A stretch of DNA of 64,000 nt from Planosporangium mesophilum (GCF_016863255.1 NZ_BOON01000032.1:106224-170223), one strand, 5' to 3'; positions 51,518 to 62,908 are shown, counted from the stretch's first letter. Translations and numbers: made by a program. Notes: generated from the letters alone by a model not told the origin.

Positions 51518-52683
51518 CGGGTCGGCACCTCCTCACGCTCGCTGACCCCGGTGGCAAACCCGGGGCGGTACGGTTCGTCGTTGTAGTCCTCGCACCGGAT
51601 CAGCTCGGCCGCCAGTCCGGCGCCCAGCAGTCGGTCGCGGGTCGCCGCGGTCATGTCCGCGGAGCCGCACACGTACACGTCGCAGTCGTCCCACCGGCCC
51701 AGCCGCAGCGCGACGTCCACGGCCAGCCCCCGCTCGCCGGCGTACCAGGGCTCGTGCGACAGCGTCGGCACGATGGTCAGCCACGGCGAGTTGGCCGCCA
51801 TGGCCTCCAGCGCGGGAAGGTCGTAGAGGTCGAGCAGGGTACGGGCGCCGACGAACAGCGCCACCCGCCGCCGGCCGCCCCCGGCGGCGACCTGTTCGAC
51901 GAGCGCCTTCAGCGGCGCCAGCCCGGTGCCGCCGGCGATGAGCAACAGGTCACGGGTCGAACCGGGCTGGAGGGTGAGCCGCTGACCCACCGGGGTCGCC
52001 AGCTTCACCTTGTCGCCGGTCTGGAGCCCGTGCACGATCGCGGTGGAGACCTGCCCACCTGGTACGGCCTTGACGTGCAGTTCGATCAGACGGTCCGGGC
52101 GGGCAAGGTTGGCGGGGGAGTAGTAGCGCCACAACCGCGGCCGGTCCGGGATCTCGACCGGGCACGACTGTCCGGCCAGGTACGGGTACGGCAGGTCGGT
52201 GCGCAGGTGCAGGACTGCGACGTCCAGCCCCCGCCGCTCGTGCTCGACCACGGTCGCGGCCCAGTACGCCGGACCCGACTCCGCCGCCTGCTCGGCCGCG
52301 TCCACCATCGCCCGGGCGACGAGCCCGAACGCGGCGGTCCACTCCGCCGCCAGCTCGGGTGTCCACGCCTCGCCGAGGAAGTGCGCGAGGGTCGCCAGCA
52401 GCGCCTCCCCGACCGGCGGGTAGTGCTCGGGCCGTGCGTCGAACCGCCGGTGGTCGCGCCCCAGCGCTTCCACGTACGGCACCACGACCTCGATGTTGTC
52501 CACGTTGGACACGATCGTGCCCAGCGCCGACACCAGGCGGTCCCGCTGTCCCGCCATCGACATCGGGAACATCGCTCTGAGTTCCGGATTCGTGATGAAC
52601 AGCGTCGCGTAGAAGAAGCTCGGCACCGCGTCACCATGCGCCGCGACCCGCTCCCAACTGCCTTTCAATGCGGCCGGGTCCAT
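51514..52683 (-). CDS. Flavohemoglobin (globin plus FAD/NAD reductase)
   Basis: 389 residues from the ATG at 52683. Globin domain about 1-135: FFYATLFITNPELRAMFP with the distal Tyr, and LGRDHRRFDARPEHYPPVGEALL with the proximal His. Reductase domain about 150-389: LPYPYLAGQSCPVEIP, WRYYSPAN (the RxYS FAD motif), IAGGTGLAPLKAL (NAD-binding), DVYVCGSADMTAATRDRL. Flavohemoglobins turn nitric oxide into nitrate in the cytoplasm. The family occurs both in NO detoxification and, in actinobacteria, in other redox roles. The stop overlaps the start of the DivIVA-like gene. No NO-responsive site was recognised upstream. Confidence 0.88.
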
Positions 52684-53122
52684 TACCCCGCCCGGGCGGT
52701 CAGCTCACCCGCGTTCATGTCTCTCCCGTTCCTCCGATCCGGTCCTGCGCGGCACCGGGCGGGCGTTCGGAGTCCCCCCGGTCGGAAAGGCCAGCCGTCG
52801 ACGGCTGCGATCAGTCGACGGCCGTGATCAGTTGCCGTGGCACCCCGTCGGGCCAGGCGGAGCGTGTACGGGAGGCCTGCTACCGGCGCATACGCGTCGC
52901 CCCCCGGGTCGCACCGTAGCCGCCCATCGATGCCTCACGGGACCCCCTCCCGACCGGGAACCGGGAAATCGGCCGGCCAGCGGGGTGAATTCGTCCGACA
53001 TGAACCGTCAGGTCGGGCCTGCGGGCTGCACATCAGGGCAATGCATCAGGAGTGGTCGCCGGCGCGGGCCAGGGTGCCGGTAAGCATCCCGACCCGCGCC
53101 GTCCTGACCCCGGCCGCACCGC
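52684..53122. other. Intergenic region between flavohemoglobin and the AceE-like gene
   Basis: 439 bases. Nothing recognisable apart from the expected flavohemoglobin promoter at the left side. No gene-like codon bias in any frame and no clear hairpin with a T-run. Confidence 0.5.
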
Positions 53123-55486
53123 CTACGACAGGGACAGCGCGGCGAGGGCCGCGTTCACGATGCTGCCGGGCAGCAGGTCGTGCAGGTCGTACAGATCCTG
53201 CACACTGCCCGACTGACCGAACTGGTCGACGCCGAGCGGTACGCACGGCACCCCGAGCGCGGAGCCGAGCCACGCCATCGCGTGCGACGCGGCGTCGTGC
53301 ACGGTGACGATCGGCGCCCGGTCGGCGAACGCGGTACGCAGCGCGCCGGGAACGCTCGGCGCGGTGGCGGTACGGATGCCCTGGCGGAGCGTGCGCTGCC
53401 AGGCACTGTAGAGCCGGTCGAGCGAGGTGATGTCGACGACGTGGGCGGCGATGCCCTCCTCGGCGAGCTCGGCGGCGGCCTGGATCGCCTCGGGCAGTAC
53501 CGCGCCGGACGCGGCGAGGTGGACCAGCGGCGCACCGGCAGCCCGCAGGTCCTGGGCGTCGACCAGGCGGTACGCGCCGGCCAGCACCTGCCGGCGCAGG
53601 ACCGCGTCGCCGATGCGGGCCCGGGCCGCCTCGAACGGGGCCTGGTCGAGGGGGCGGGTGGTCAGCCGGAAGTAGTACGCGCCGTCCTCGGCCGGTACCG
53701 CGGTCGTGGTGGCGCTCGGGCCGGCCGCGATCCGCGACAGCGCGTCGCAGAGCAGCCAGTCCAGCGCGACGGCGTACGCCGGCTCGACGAACGTGACGCC
53801 GGGCAGTTCCAGGCCGACCGAGGCGGTGATGGTCGACTGGTGCGCGCCGCCCTCGGGCGCGAGGGTGATACCGGACGGGGTGCCGGCGACGACGAACCGT
53901 GACCCGGAGTAGGTGCCGTAGAGGAACGCGTCGAGGCCGCGCAGCACGAACGGGTCGTACACGGTGCCGACCGGCAGCAGCGGCTGCCCCGACAGGTCCC
54001 AGGACAGGCCGAGCTGGCCCAGCAGCAGGAACAGGTTCATCTCGGAGATGCCCAGCTCGATGTGCTGGCCGGCCGGACCCTCGGCCCAGCGCAGCATCCG
54101 GTCCTCGTGCCAGGACCGGCGCTGTGCCGGTGCGAACACCCCGGTCTTGTTGATGAATCCGGCGAGATTGGTCGAGGTCGCGACGTCGGGGGCGGTGGTC
54201 ACCAGGTACGGCGCGACCTGCGCGTCGCGGGCCAGGTCGACCAGGACGCGGCCGAAGGCCTCCTGGGTGGAGATCGGCTTGCCGACGCGGACGTTCGTGG
54301 TCTCGGGTACCGCGATCGGCAGCGACTTCTCCCGCGGCGGCCGGGCGAGCGCCTCCCGGCGCGAGTTGGTCCGGATGCCGGCCGGCGACGCCGGGTCGAA
54401 CCGGTCCCACTCGGTGTCGGCGTCCAGGCCCACCTCCGCGCGCAGCGCGTCGATCTGGTCGCCGGCCAGCAGCGCGGAGTGGTTGCGCGGGTTGCCGGCG
54501 ATCGGCAGACCCCACCCCTTGACCGTGTACGCGAACACCACGCTGGGCCGGTCGGTCACCGCGTCGCACTGCGCGTACGCGTCGAGCATCGCGGCCAGGT
54601 CGTGGCCGCCGAGGTCGGTCACGAGCGGCCCCAGCTCATCGTCGGAGATGTCGGAGACGAACGCCTCCACCTCGGCCGGCGCGCCGTCCAGGAACTGCTT
54701 GCGCAGCGCCGCCCCGGCCAGGCCGAACAGCGACTGGTACTGCTCGTTGGGCATCGCGTCGATCCAGTCGCGCAGCCGCGTACCGCCCGGCTGGCCGTAC
54801 GCGGCCTGCAGGCGCCGGCCGTACTTGACCTCGACGACGTGCCAACCGGCCGCCTCGAACTGCCCGCGCCACTGGGCGATGCGCACGCCGGGAACGACCC
54901 GGTCCAGAGACTGGCGGTTGAAGTCCACCAGCCACATGACGTTACCCAGCCCGGTCGTCGCCGGGTCGGCCACCGCCTCCCAGATGTTGCCCTCGTCGAG
55001 TTCGGCGTCGCCGAGGATCGCGATGAACCGCGACGCCGGCCGCTCACCGAAGTGCGCGTCGACGTAGCGGCGGGTCACCGCTGCGAACAGCGGCGCCGCC
55101 GCGCCCAGCCCGACGGACCCGGTCGAGAAGTCCACCTCGTCGGGGTCCTTGGTACGCGACGGGTACGACTGCAGGCCGCCCCGGGCCCGCAACCGCGGCA
55201 GGTAGGAGCGGTCCAGGTTGCCCAGCAGGTACTGGACCGCGTGGAACACCGGCGACGCATGAGGCTTCACGGCCACCCGGTCGTCGGCGTTGAGGTGCTC
55301 GAACCACAGCGCGGTCATGGCCGTGACCAGCGAGGCGCTGGAGGCCTGGTGGCCGCCGACCTTCACCCCGTCGCCGGTGTCCCGTTCGCGGTTCGCGGCG
55401 TCCACGATCCGGGTCGAAAGCCACAGTACGCGGCGCTGAATCTCGTCGAGTACATCGAAGTCGGGGGCGTGAGCGTCATCGGTCAC
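53123..55486 (-). CDS. Transketolase-family protein, AceE-like (homodimeric E1)
   Basis: 787 residues from a GTG at 55486. Homodimeric E1-type layout: HQASSASLVTAMTALWFEHLN, thiamine-diphosphate motif GDAELDEGNIWEAVADPATTGLGNVMWLVDFNRQSLD, GWHVVEVKYGRRLQ, then the central Pyr domain (GKPISTQEAFGRVLVDLAR, IELGISEMNLFLLLGQLGLS with the likely cofactor Glu) and a transketolase C-domain (VHLAASGAVLPEAIQAAAELAEEGIAAHVVDITSLDRL, CVPLGVDQFGQSG). It is shorter than pyruvate dehydrogenase E1 (about 900 residues) and belongs to a second, AceE-related group in actinobacteria whose substrate may not be pyruvate. No lipoyl E2 gene is next to it. Confidence 0.82.
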   Translation of the reverse strand: MTDDAHAPDFDVLDEIQRRVLWLSTRIVDAANRERDTGDGVKVGGHQASSASLVTAMTALWFEHLNADDRVAVKPHASPVFHAVQYLLGNLDRSYLPRLRARGGLQSYPSRTKDPDEVDFSTGSVGLGAAAPLFAAVTRRYVDAHFGERPASRFIAILGDAELDEGNIWEAVADPATTGLGNVMWLVDFNRQSLDRVVPGVRIAQWRGQFEAAGWHVVEVKYGRRLQAAYGQPGGTRLRDWIDAMPNEQYQSLFGLAGAALRKQFLDGAPAEVEAFVSDISDDELGPLVTDLGGHDLAAMLDAYAQCDAVTDRPSVVFAYTVKGWGLPIAGNPRNHSALLAGDQIDALRAEVGLDADTEWDRFDPASPAGIRTNSRREALARPPREKSLPIAVPETTNVRVGKPISTQEAFGRVLVDLARDAQVAPYLVTTAPDVATSTNLAGFINKTGVFAPAQRRSWHEDRMLRWAEGPAGQHIELGISEMNLFLLLGQLGLSWDLSGQPLLPVGTVYDPFVLRGLDAFLYGTYSGSRFVVAGTPSGITLAPEGGAHQSTITASVGLELPGVTFVEPAYAVALDWLLCDALSRIAAGPSATTTAVPAEDGAYYFRLTTRPLDQAPFEAARARIGDAVLRRQVLAGAYRLVDAQDLRAAGAPLVHLAASGAVLPEAIQAAAELAEEGIAAHVVDITSLDRLYSAWQRTLRQGIRTATAPSVPGALRTAFADRAPIVTVHDAASHAMAWLGSALGVPCVPLGVDQFGQSGSVQDLYDLHDLLPGSIVNAALAALSLS

Positions 55487-55652
55487 GGTGGTTCTCCAGG
55501 GGGTCAGAGCGACTCGCAGGGCACTCTAGCCCCCGCGCGGTCGGTCGCCCCCCGCCGGTCACCGTCGCCGTGGGTCGACGCCGTGAGTCATGAACCACGA
55601 GGAGCGGGCGCGGTGCTGATCTCGGCGGCGACTTGAGGCTTCGGGTGGCCGC

Positions 55653-56765
55653 CTAGCGGACCTGGCCGACGTTGTTCACCCTGTCCTCGGCGACCAGGGA
55701 GTTCAGACGGTCGGCGCGGGCGCTGATCTCCGCGGCCGTCCGCTGGAGGCTGCCCGCCGCCTCTGTGGACGACTGCACGGACGCGGCCACCGACCGGATA
55801 CCGTTCGACATCTCCGCCGTCGTCGCGGTCTGTTCCTCCACCGCGCTGGCGATGAGCGTCTGCTGCTCGGCGATCGAATCGATCAGTTCGACGATGCCCA
55901 CGATCGCTGTCGCGGCCTGTGCGCTCTCGATCTGGATAGCCTCGATCATGGAGGTGATCTGGTCGGTCGCCTCCGACGTACGCGCCGCGAGGTCCTTGAC
56001 CTCGCCGGCCACGACGGCGAAGCCCTTGCCGGCCTCGCCGGCCCGGGCCGCCTCGATGGTGGCGTTGAGGGCGAGCAGCTTGGTCTGCTCGGCGATACCG
56101 GTGATCAGTTTGGTGATCGCGCCGATGTTCTCGCCGGACTCCCGCAGCCTGTTCATGCTCCGCGTCGTCGCCTCGGCCGAGCTGACCGCGCTCGTGGTGC
56201 CCGCCGACGCGTCGCTCACCCGGCTGGAGATCTCGTGGATGCTCGCGGTCATCTCCGCGGACCCCTGCGCCACCATGTCGGCCTGGTCGGATGCCCCGGT
56301 CGAGGTCTTCATGAGCTGGTCACCGAGGGCGGCAAGCGTGGCGGCCTCGGCCGCCACCTCCCCGGCCAACTGCCGGGTCACGTCGGCCCTGGTGCGCTCC
56401 TGGAGGATGTCCCGCCAGGTCACCACGTACCCGTCGGGTATGGCACTGACGGTCAGCTCCGCCGTGACCCGCCCCGGGCCGGTGCCGGTCTCGAACAGCC
56501 CGGACACCGGGAACGAGGTCGCCTTCCGGATGATCTTCTTGAGGGTGTCCCGCAGAAGTTGCAGCGCTTCCAGCCCCTGTGACTGGCCGACCTCGCGCGC
56601 CATGACGTTGGCGGCGTCATTGCGGTACACGATCTCGCCGCTACGGTCGGTCACCAATATCACCGAAGGTGCGACGGTCAGCACCGCCAGGAGTGAGCCG
56701 GCGGAGTCCACCAGGGAGTGTCGCTGGGCCGATGTGCGCCGACCTGATCTCCAGAAGCCGCCCAT
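55653..56765 (-). CDS. Soluble methyl-accepting chemotaxis protein with PAS domain
   Basis: 370 residues, no membrane segment. A PAS domain at about 20-120 ([57 protein letters not shown]) is followed by an MCP signalling helix bundle. The hairpin tip is conserved: [31 protein letters not shown]. The ATG at 56765 has GGGGAGAG upstream. A cytoplasmic receptor of this sort senses a soluble or redox signal. No che or flagellar genes are in the window; in non-motile actinomycetes the output of such proteins is unknown. Confidence 0.88.
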   Translation of the reverse strand: MGGFWRSGRRTSAQRHSLVDSAGSLLAVLTVAPSVILVTDRSGEIVYRNDAANVMAREVGQSQGLEALQLLRDTLKKIIRKATSFPVSGLFETGTGPGRVTAELTVSAIPDGYVVTWRDILQERTRADVTRQLAGEVAAEAATLAALGDQLMKTSTGASDQADMVAQGSAEMTASIHEISSRVSDASAGTTSAVSSAEATTRSMNRLRESGENIGAITKLITGIAEQTKLLALNATIEAARAGEAGKGFAVVAGEVKDLAARTSEATDQITSMIEAIQIESAQAATAIVGIVELIDSIAEQQTLIASAVEEQTATTAEMSNGIRSVAASVQSSTEAAGSLQRTAAEISARADRLNSLVAEDRVNNVGQVR

Positions 56766-56871
56766 GTGACTCTCCCCGTAGCCGTTTGCCGCCTCTTTCG
56801 GCGGAGTACCTGGAGTCCGGAGGGTTTGTGATCACGGTCTCAGGGCGTCGTGTCCTCAGGGCGTCGTGTCC

Positions 56872-57620
<749 letters not shown>

Positions 57621-57624
<4 letters not shown>

Positions 57625-58496
57625 GTGGTCCCCTCGGCGTTCTGCCGGCGGGCGGCTCGCAGGGTGACCCAGTCGGTCACGGCGATCAGCGGCGCGGCCA
57701 TCAGGATGAACAGCACCCCGGCCACGAGGTACGGGGTGTAGTTGAAGCTGTCGATGCTCGATATCTGGGCGGCCCTGATCGCGTCGATCGGACCGGCGAG
57801 CGAGATCAGGCCGACGTCCTTCTGCAGCGCGACGAGGTCGTTGAGCAGGGCCGGAGCCACCCGCCGTACAGCCTGGGGGAGTACCACGTGCCGCATCGTC
57901 TGACGGTGGGTCAGCCCCAGCGACCGCGCCGCCGCGCGCTGGCTCGGGTGGACCGACTCGATCCCGGCGCGGAACACCTCGGCGAGGTAGGCGCCGTACG
58001 TGATCACCAGGGCGATGCCGCCCAGCACCAGGACCGACGGGGTACCCGTCAGGCGCAGTCCGGGCACGCCGAAGACCAGTACGTAGAGCACGATGATCAG
58101 CGGCGCGCCCCGGAACGCGTACGTGTACGACGCGGCGAGGGCCCGCAGCGGGAACGCGACCGGCCCGCGCAGCGAGCGCAGCACGGCGGTCGCCAGGCCG
58201 AGTAGCAGCGCCCCGGCCGCGCAGGCGCCGAGCAGCCGGGCGTTGAGCCAGAGTCCTTCGAGGATGGCCGGCAGCGAGCTCCGGGCGACCGACAGGGACA
58301 GGAACGACCCGCGTACCGTCTCCCAGCCCGGCGAGCCGGTGACCGCGACGGCCAGGACGGTGCCGAGCACCGCGGTGGACAGCGCCGCGAGCAGCACCGA
58401 CCGTACGGTCTGGCGGCGCCGGTAGCCGCGCCGGGCGACGGCGAGAGCGCTGGGACGGTACTCGTCCTCGTGAGCCGGTGTTTCGGTGGTACTCAC
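57621..58496 (-). CDS. Polar amino acid ABC transporter permease
   Basis: 291 residues from a GTG at 58496. About five to six membrane helices; the binding-protein-dependent transport signature is HPSQRAAARSLGLTHRQTMRHVVLPQAVRRVAPALLNDLVAL (EAA loop, about 180-220), preceded by SYTYAFRGAPLIIVLYVLVFG. A long hydrophilic N-terminus (about 35 residues) precedes the first helix. It lies 31 bases after the binding-protein gene and overlaps the ATPase gene. Confidence 0.92.
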
Positions 58497-58527
58497 CGGA
58501 GCTCGGGGCTCACTGCGGTTCGGGGGC

Positions 58528-59430
58528 TCATTGCAGTTCCGGAGCCCCGCCCTCCTGGGACAGCCAGTGGCGCTGGAGGCTGGCCAGGGTGCCGTTGGCG
58601 CGCAGCGCGTCGACCGCGCCGCTCACGCAGGCGGTCAGCGGCGAGCCCTTGTCCAGGACCAGGCCGAACTGCTCCGACTGGCCGGGCGGCTGGGGCAGTT
58701 GCCCTATGATCGCCGCGTCGGTGACCTCGGCGCCGGTGATGTAGAACCCGGTCGGCAGGTCGACGACCAGGCCGTCGATCTGTCCGTTGCGCAGCGCCTG
58801 CTTGGCGTCGTCGTTGGAGTTGAACACCTGCGGCTGGGTGGTCGGCTTGACCACCTCGGTGATCGCCTTGTAGCTGGTGGTACCGACCTGGGCCCCGAGC
58901 TTCGCGCCCTTCAGGTCCGCCAGCGACTTGGCGCCGGCGATCTTGGACGACTTCAGCGCGACGACCGTCTGGCGCACGTCGTAGTACGGGCTGGAGAAGT
59001 CGACGGCCTTCCGGCGCTCGTCGGTGATCGAGAACTGGTTGATGTCGATGTCGTAGCTCTTGGGGCCCGGCTGGATGGCGTTGTTGAACGTCACCTGGGC
59101 CCACACCACGTCGGTGGGGCGGAAGTCGAGCTTTCCGGCCACGGCGTAGGCGACCGCCGACTCGTACCCCTTGCCGTTGTCCGGCTTGCTGTCGACGAAC
59201 CACGGCGGGTACGCCGGATTGTCGGTGCCGACCGTCAGCTTGCCCGGGCGCAGGGTCTTGAGCTGGTCCTTGTCGCAGCCCCGGGCGCTGGGCGAGGGCG
59301 ACGCGCCGTTGTTCGGCCGGGGGGCGCAGGCGGCCAGCGAGGTGACGAGCGCGGCGATCGCGAGAACCGAGACGGTACGGGGGAGGAGCCCCGCTGCTCT
59401 GAGATCCGCTGCTCTGAGATCCACTGCCAT
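58528..59430 (-). CDS. Polar amino acid ABC transporter substrate-binding lipoprotein
   Basis: 300 residues from the ATG at 59430. Lipobox LAAC near residue 34 after a hydrophobic stretch; the mature part has the family-3 solute-binding pattern: LKTLRPGKLTVGTDNPAYPPWF, YDIDINQFSITDERRKAVDFSSPYYDVRQTVVAL, LGAQVGTTSYKAI and a C-terminal LRANGTLASLQRHWLSQ. The N-terminus shows a short repeat (DLRAADLRAA) from a 15-bp duplication. The ligand is an amino acid or related compound. No strong ribosome site in front of the start. Confidence 0.9.
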   Translation of the reverse strand: MAVDLRAADLRAAGLLPRTVSVLAIAALVTSLAACAPRPNNGASPSPSARGCDKDQLKTLRPGKLTVGTDNPAYPPWFVDSKPDNGKGYESAVAYAVAGKLDFRPTDVVWAQVTFNNAIQPGPKSYDIDINQFSITDERRKAVDFSSPYYDVRQTVVALKSSKIAGAKSLADLKGAKLGAQVGTTSYKAITEVVKPTTQPQVFNSNDDAKQALRNGQIDGLVVDLPTGFYITGAEVTDAAIIGQLPQPPGQSEQFGLVLDKGSPLTACVSGAVDALRANGTLASLQRHWLSQEGGAPELQ

Positions 59431-59529
59431 GCCGGACAGAGTAGCGGTGCGTCCGGCCGGAGCAGCGACGCCTTGAAGATCAGCTGCCGGCACGGTGAGG
59501 CTGCCGGCACGGTGAGGCTGCCGGCGCGA

Positions 59530-60258
59530 TCAGTCCGGTCCGCCTCGCGGTGGCCGGGACAACCACCAGCCGAGGGTGGCCAGCCACGCGGAGATCAGCA
59601 GTACGTGGAGCCGCTCGATGGCCCCGAGCCGGTGCTGGCTGCTCATCAGCGACACCTCGGCCAGGCCGAGGACGACCACGGCCAGCCCGCAGGCCAGGCT
59701 GGCTCTGGCCAGTGCCGGCCACCGGCGTCGTACCCGCGGGGAGACGCTGAGCAGCAGCATGGCCACCTGTGCGGCGAAGACCCCGAGGACGCTCGACAAC
59801 GTGTGCCCCTGGTGGAGCTGGGCGATGATCGCGACGTCGTCGACCTCGCGGCGGCACGCTTCGCTGGTCGAGGGCGTACACGACATCGGAACGAGCGCGT
59901 CGGCCGCGGCAGCCAGTCCCAGGCCGGCCAGGCACAGGCAGCCGACCGTAGCCCGCATCTCCGCTGGGCGTTCCCGAGCCAGTCGCCCCATCAGTGCCAT
60001 CGCCAGCACGACGACGAGCAGCGCCGCGACCAGGTCGGTCAACCGGAAGAAGGTGCTGGCCGGCTGCCCCGCGACCTCCAGCTCGCTGACGTACGACTCG
60101 GTCAGGCTCAGCCGCGAACCCAGCGGCCGCGCCAGCACGAACGAGCTGTAACAGACGCCCGCCAACAACCCGGCCACCGCGTACCCGACAGCCCGCGCCG
60201 GACCGCGGGCGGACGGCCGGCGCACCTGCCGGGTGGTGGACCCGGTGGTGAGGTCCAT
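59530..60258 (-). CDS. DUF998 membrane protein
   Basis: 242 residues from the ATG at 60258; the longer open frame upstream is spurious. About six membrane helices, beginning at GYAVAGLLAGVCYSSFVLARP. The pattern SLTESYVSELEVAGQPASTFFRLTDLVAALLVV and HQGHTLSSVLGVFAAQVAMLLLS agrees with the DUF998 family, members of which have no assigned biochemical function. A pair of conserved cysteines (MSCTPSTSEACRRE) lies in the outside loop. Neighbours do not indicate a role. Confidence 0.8.
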   Translation of the reverse strand: MDLTTGSTTRQVRRPSARGPARAVGYAVAGLLAGVCYSSFVLARPLGSRLSLTESYVSELEVAGQPASTFFRLTDLVAALLVVVLAMALMGRLARERPAEMRATVGCLCLAGLGLAAAADALVPMSCTPSTSEACRREVDDVAIIAQLHQGHTLSSVLGVFAAQVAMLLLSVSPRVRRRWPALARASLACGLAVVVLGLAEVSLMSSQHRLGAIERLHVLLISAWLATLGWWLSRPPRGGPD

Positions 60259-60405
60259 GAGGCGTCCCCGTCTGCTGCTCGCTGTCGAGCTACCCCACCA
60301 CGGCGGGGTCAAGCACTCCGGGGGGCCGAGCACTCCGGGGGGCCGAGCACTCCGGGGCCGAGCATTGAACCGGTAAGGGTTGCGCCCTATGGGAACGTAC
60401 CGGTG

Positions 60406-60909
60406 GTGAACACTCGAGGCGTGGGTGAGGAGAAGGGCCGCCGTTCCGGGGTAGCCGTCGTACTCAACTACAGCGAGTTCTTCCTCAACGCGGCGGTGGC
60501 GGTGGCGCTCGGCGTCGGCGGGTTCATCCTGCTCGGCGTTGTCGCGTACGACTTCGTGCAGGGGCTCGGTCACGGACCGTTCGTCCGCCAGGTGCTCCAG
60601 CTGCTCAGCGGGCTGCTGCTGGTGTTCATCTTCACCGAGCTCATCGGTACCCTCCGGGTCGTCATCGCCACCCGGGAGGTCAAGGCCGAGCCGTTCCTCG
60701 TCGTCGGGATCGTGGCCTCGATCCGGCGCGTGATCGTGGTCGGCGCCGAGGCCGAGAACGCCATCGGCACCGCGCGCTTCAAGGACGTGATGCTTGAGAT
60801 CGGTGTCCTGAGCGGGACGGTCCTGGTCCTGGGCGTCACCTTCTTCGTGCTGCGGATGGCCCGGGCGGAGGAGCCCCCGACCAGCAAGGGTCCGACGGAA
60901 CGGCTCTAG
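60406..60909 (+). CDS. PsiE-like (phosphate-starvation-inducible) membrane protein
   Basis: 167 residues if the GTG at 60406 is used; GTG codons at 60403 and 60421 are also in frame. Four membrane helices: FLNAAVAVALGVGGFILLGVVAYDFV, VLQLLSGLLLVFIFTELIGTLRVVIA, EPFLVVGIVASIRRVIVVGAE and EIGVLSGTVLVLGVTFFVLRM. FTELIGTLR, EPFLVVGIVASIRRVIV are the hallmark stretches of the PsiE family. The function is unknown. Upstream lies a duplicated GC-rich stretch (about 60301-60364). Confidence 0.82.
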   Translation: MNTRGVGEEKGRRSGVAVVLNYSEFFLNAAVAVALGVGGFILLGVVAYDFVQGLGHGPFVRQVLQLLSGLLLVFIFTELIGTLRVVIATREVKAEPFLVVGIVASIRRVIVVGAEAENAIGTARFKDVMLEIGVLSGTVLVLGVTFFVLRMARAEEPPTSKGPTERL

Positions 60910-61077
60910 CGCCGCGGCTTGGCGGCACGTCTCCAGCGGCGCGCCGTCCGGGGCCCCGGCGGGCCGGTCGGGTACGCCTGTGGTGTGCGGCCGAAGGTGG
61001 TCTAATGCGGTGAAGACGGCCTCTGGGGCTGAGTGCGGGACGGCCTGATTTCGCTGAGACGGGGAATAGGAGACAGC

Positions 61078-62163
61078 GTGAGTCAGCAGGTACGGGGAGT
61101 CGTCTCGAAAGCGAAGGGCGCGCCGGTCGAGGTCACCACGATCGTCGTACCCGACCCGGGGCCGGGTGAGGCGGTGGTCCGGGTCCAGGCGTGCGGGGTG
61201 TGCCACACCGACCTGCACTACCGCGAGGGTGGCATCACCGACGAGTACCCGTTCCTGCTCGGCCACGAGGCCGCCGGCATCGTCGAGCAGGTCGGTGAGG
61301 GCGTCACCGAGGTCGCGCCCGGCGACTTCGTCGTGCTGAACTGGCGTGCCGTCTGCGGGCAGTGCCGCGCCTGCCGCCGTGGTAAGCCCTGGTACTGCTT
61401 CAACACGCACAACGCGAAGCAGAAGATGACGCTGCCCGACGGTACGCCGTTGACGCCGGCCCTGGGCATCGGCGCGTTCGCCGAGAAGACGCTGGTCCAC
61501 GCCGGCCAGTGCACCAAGGTCAACCCAGCCGCGCGGCCGGCCGCCGTCGGCCTGCTGGGCTGCGGTGTGATGGCCGGGCTCGGGGCAGCGGTCAACACCG
61601 GCCAGGTGGAACGCGGCGAGTCGGTCGCGGTCATCGGCTGCGGCGGGGTCGGCGACGCCGCGATCGCCGGTGCGGCCCTCGCCGGCGCGACGACGATCAT
61701 CGCGGTGGACGTGGACCCGCGCAAGCTCGAGTGGGCCAGGGGCTTCGGCGCCACCCATACCGTCAACTCCCGCGAGACCGATCCGGTCGAGGCGATCCGG
61801 GAGATCACCGACGGCCACGGCGCCGACGTGGTGATCGAGGCGGTGGGGCGCCCGGACACGTACAAACAGGCGTTCTACGCCCGCGACCTGGCCGGCCGGG
61901 TCGTCCTGGTCGGTGTGCCGACCCCCGACATGACGATCGAGCTGCCGCTGCTGGACGTCTTCGGTCGCGGTGGCGCACTCAAGTCCAGCTGGTACGGCGA
62001 CTGCCTGCCCAGCCGCGACTTCCCTGCGCTGACCGACCTGTACCTGCAGGGCCGGCTCGACCTGGACTCCTTCGTCACCGAGGAGATCTCACTCGACCAG
62101 GTCGAGGAGGCGTTCGCCAAGATGCACCACGGTGACGTGCTGCGTTCGGTCGTGGTCTTCTGA
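61078..62163 (+). CDS. mscR: Mycothiol-dependent formaldehyde dehydrogenase / S-nitrosomycothiol reductase
   Basis: 361 residues from a GTG at 61078 (AGGAG 7 bases upstream). Zinc-dependent medium-chain dehydrogenase of the class III type: catalytic zinc ligands C42 in GVCHTD, H63-E64 in GHEAAG, and structural zinc C93, C96, C99 and C107 ([15 protein letters not shown]). Coenzyme motif [19 protein letters not shown]-like region and [14 protein letters not shown] are characteristic of the mycothiol enzyme. It oxidises S-hydroxymethyl-mycothiol and reduces S-nitrosomycothiol, using the actinobacterial thiol mycothiol. A metallo-hydrolase gene follows 16 bases later. Confidence 0.92.
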   Translation: MSQQVRGVVSKAKGAPVEVTTIVVPDPGPGEAVVRVQACGVCHTDLHYREGGITDEYPFLLGHEAAGIVEQVGEGVTEVAPGDFVVLNWRAVCGQCRACRRGKPWYCFNTHNAKQKMTLPDGTPLTPALGIGAFAEKTLVHAGQCTKVNPAARPAAVGLLGCGVMAGLGAAVNTGQVERGESVAVIGCGGVGDAAIAGAALAGATTIIAVDVDPRKLEWARGFGATHTVNSRETDPVEAIREITDGHGADVVIEAVGRPDTYKQAFYARDLAGRVVLVGVPTPDMTIELPLLDVFGRGGALKSSWYGDCLPSRDFPALTDLYLQGRLDLDSFVTEEISLDQVEEAFAKMHHGDVLRSVVVF

Positions 62164-62179
62164 TGGCGGTGTTTTTCTG

Positions 62180-62809
62180 ATGGCGGCTCGCATCGACCAC
62201 ACCGTCACCTCGGGCACCTTCTCGCTCGACGGGCAGACGTTCGACGTCGACAACAACGTGTGGGTGGTCGGCGACGACGCCGAGTGTGTCGTCATCGACG
62301 CCCCGCACGACGTCGAGGCGATCCTGCGTACCGTCGGCGGACGGCGGGTGCTGGCCATCCTGGCCACCCACGCGCACGACGACCACGTACGGGTGGCGCC
62401 GGAGCTGGCGGCGGAGACCGACGCGCCGGTGCTGCTGCACCCGGCGGACCGGGTGCTGTGGAACATGGTCCACCCCCACGTCCGCCCCGACGGCGACCTG
62501 GACGACGGGCAGACCATCGCGGTGGCCGGAGCGGCGCTGCACGTCCTGCACACCCCCGGACACAGCCCCGGCGCCTGCTGTTTCCACGCGCCGGAGCTGG
62601 GCGCGCTCTTCAGCGGGGACACCCTCTTCAAGGGCGGCCCCGGCGCGACCGGCCGGTCCTACAGCGACTTCGGCACCATCATCGAGTCGATCCGTACCAA
62701 ACTGCTGACGCTGCCGCCCGAGACGGTGGTGCACCCCGGCCACGGCGACAGCACGACCATCGGCGAGGAGGCCCCGCACCTCGACGAGTGGATCGCGCGC
62801 GGGCACTGA
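62180..62809 (+). CDS. Metallo-beta-lactamase-fold hydrolase, partner of MscR
   Basis: 209 residues from the ATG at 62180. Binuclear zinc motif THAHDDHV (H-x-H-x-D-H), then HTPGHSPGACCFH, and GDTLFKGGPGATGR with the bridging Asp; C-terminal VVHPGHGDSTTIGEE supplies the last His. The fold is that of glyoxalase II-like thioesterases. Directly downstream of mscR it probably hydrolyses the S-formyl-mycothiol made by that enzyme, giving formate and free mycothiol; this function is inference from gene order. Confidence 0.88.
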   Translation: MAARIDHTVTSGTFSLDGQTFDVDNNVWVVGDDAECVVIDAPHDVEAILRTVGGRRVLAILATHAHDDHVRVAPELAAETDAPVLLHPADRVLWNMVHPHVRPDGDLDDGQTIAVAGAALHVLHTPGHSPGACCFHAPELGALFSGDTLFKGGPGATGRSYSDFGTIIESIRTKLLTLPPETVVHPGHGDSTTIGEEAPHLDEWIARGH

Positions 62810-62824
62810 TCACGCCGGGCTCAG

Positions 62825-62908
62825 GCTTCCAGGAGGCGCGCACTTAGCCTTCCAGGCTGCGCACATTTGGCCTTCCCGGAGGCGCGTACTTAGCCTTCCA
62901 AGCTGCGC
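62825..62908. repeat. Direct repeat of about 38 bp spanning the MarR 3' end
   Basis: Copies 62825-62862 and 62871-62908 match at nearly all positions (GGAGGCGCGYACTTAGCCTT core). The second copy contains the last codons and stop of the minus-strand MarR gene, so the first looks like a duplicate of the gene end. Confidence 0.85.

Noticed and set aside
53046..54569. 507-codon open frame overlapping the AceE-like gene on the same strand
   Set aside because: A frame shadow: the sequence is Arg/Gly/Pro-rich, whereas the other frame contains all thiamine-enzyme motifs.
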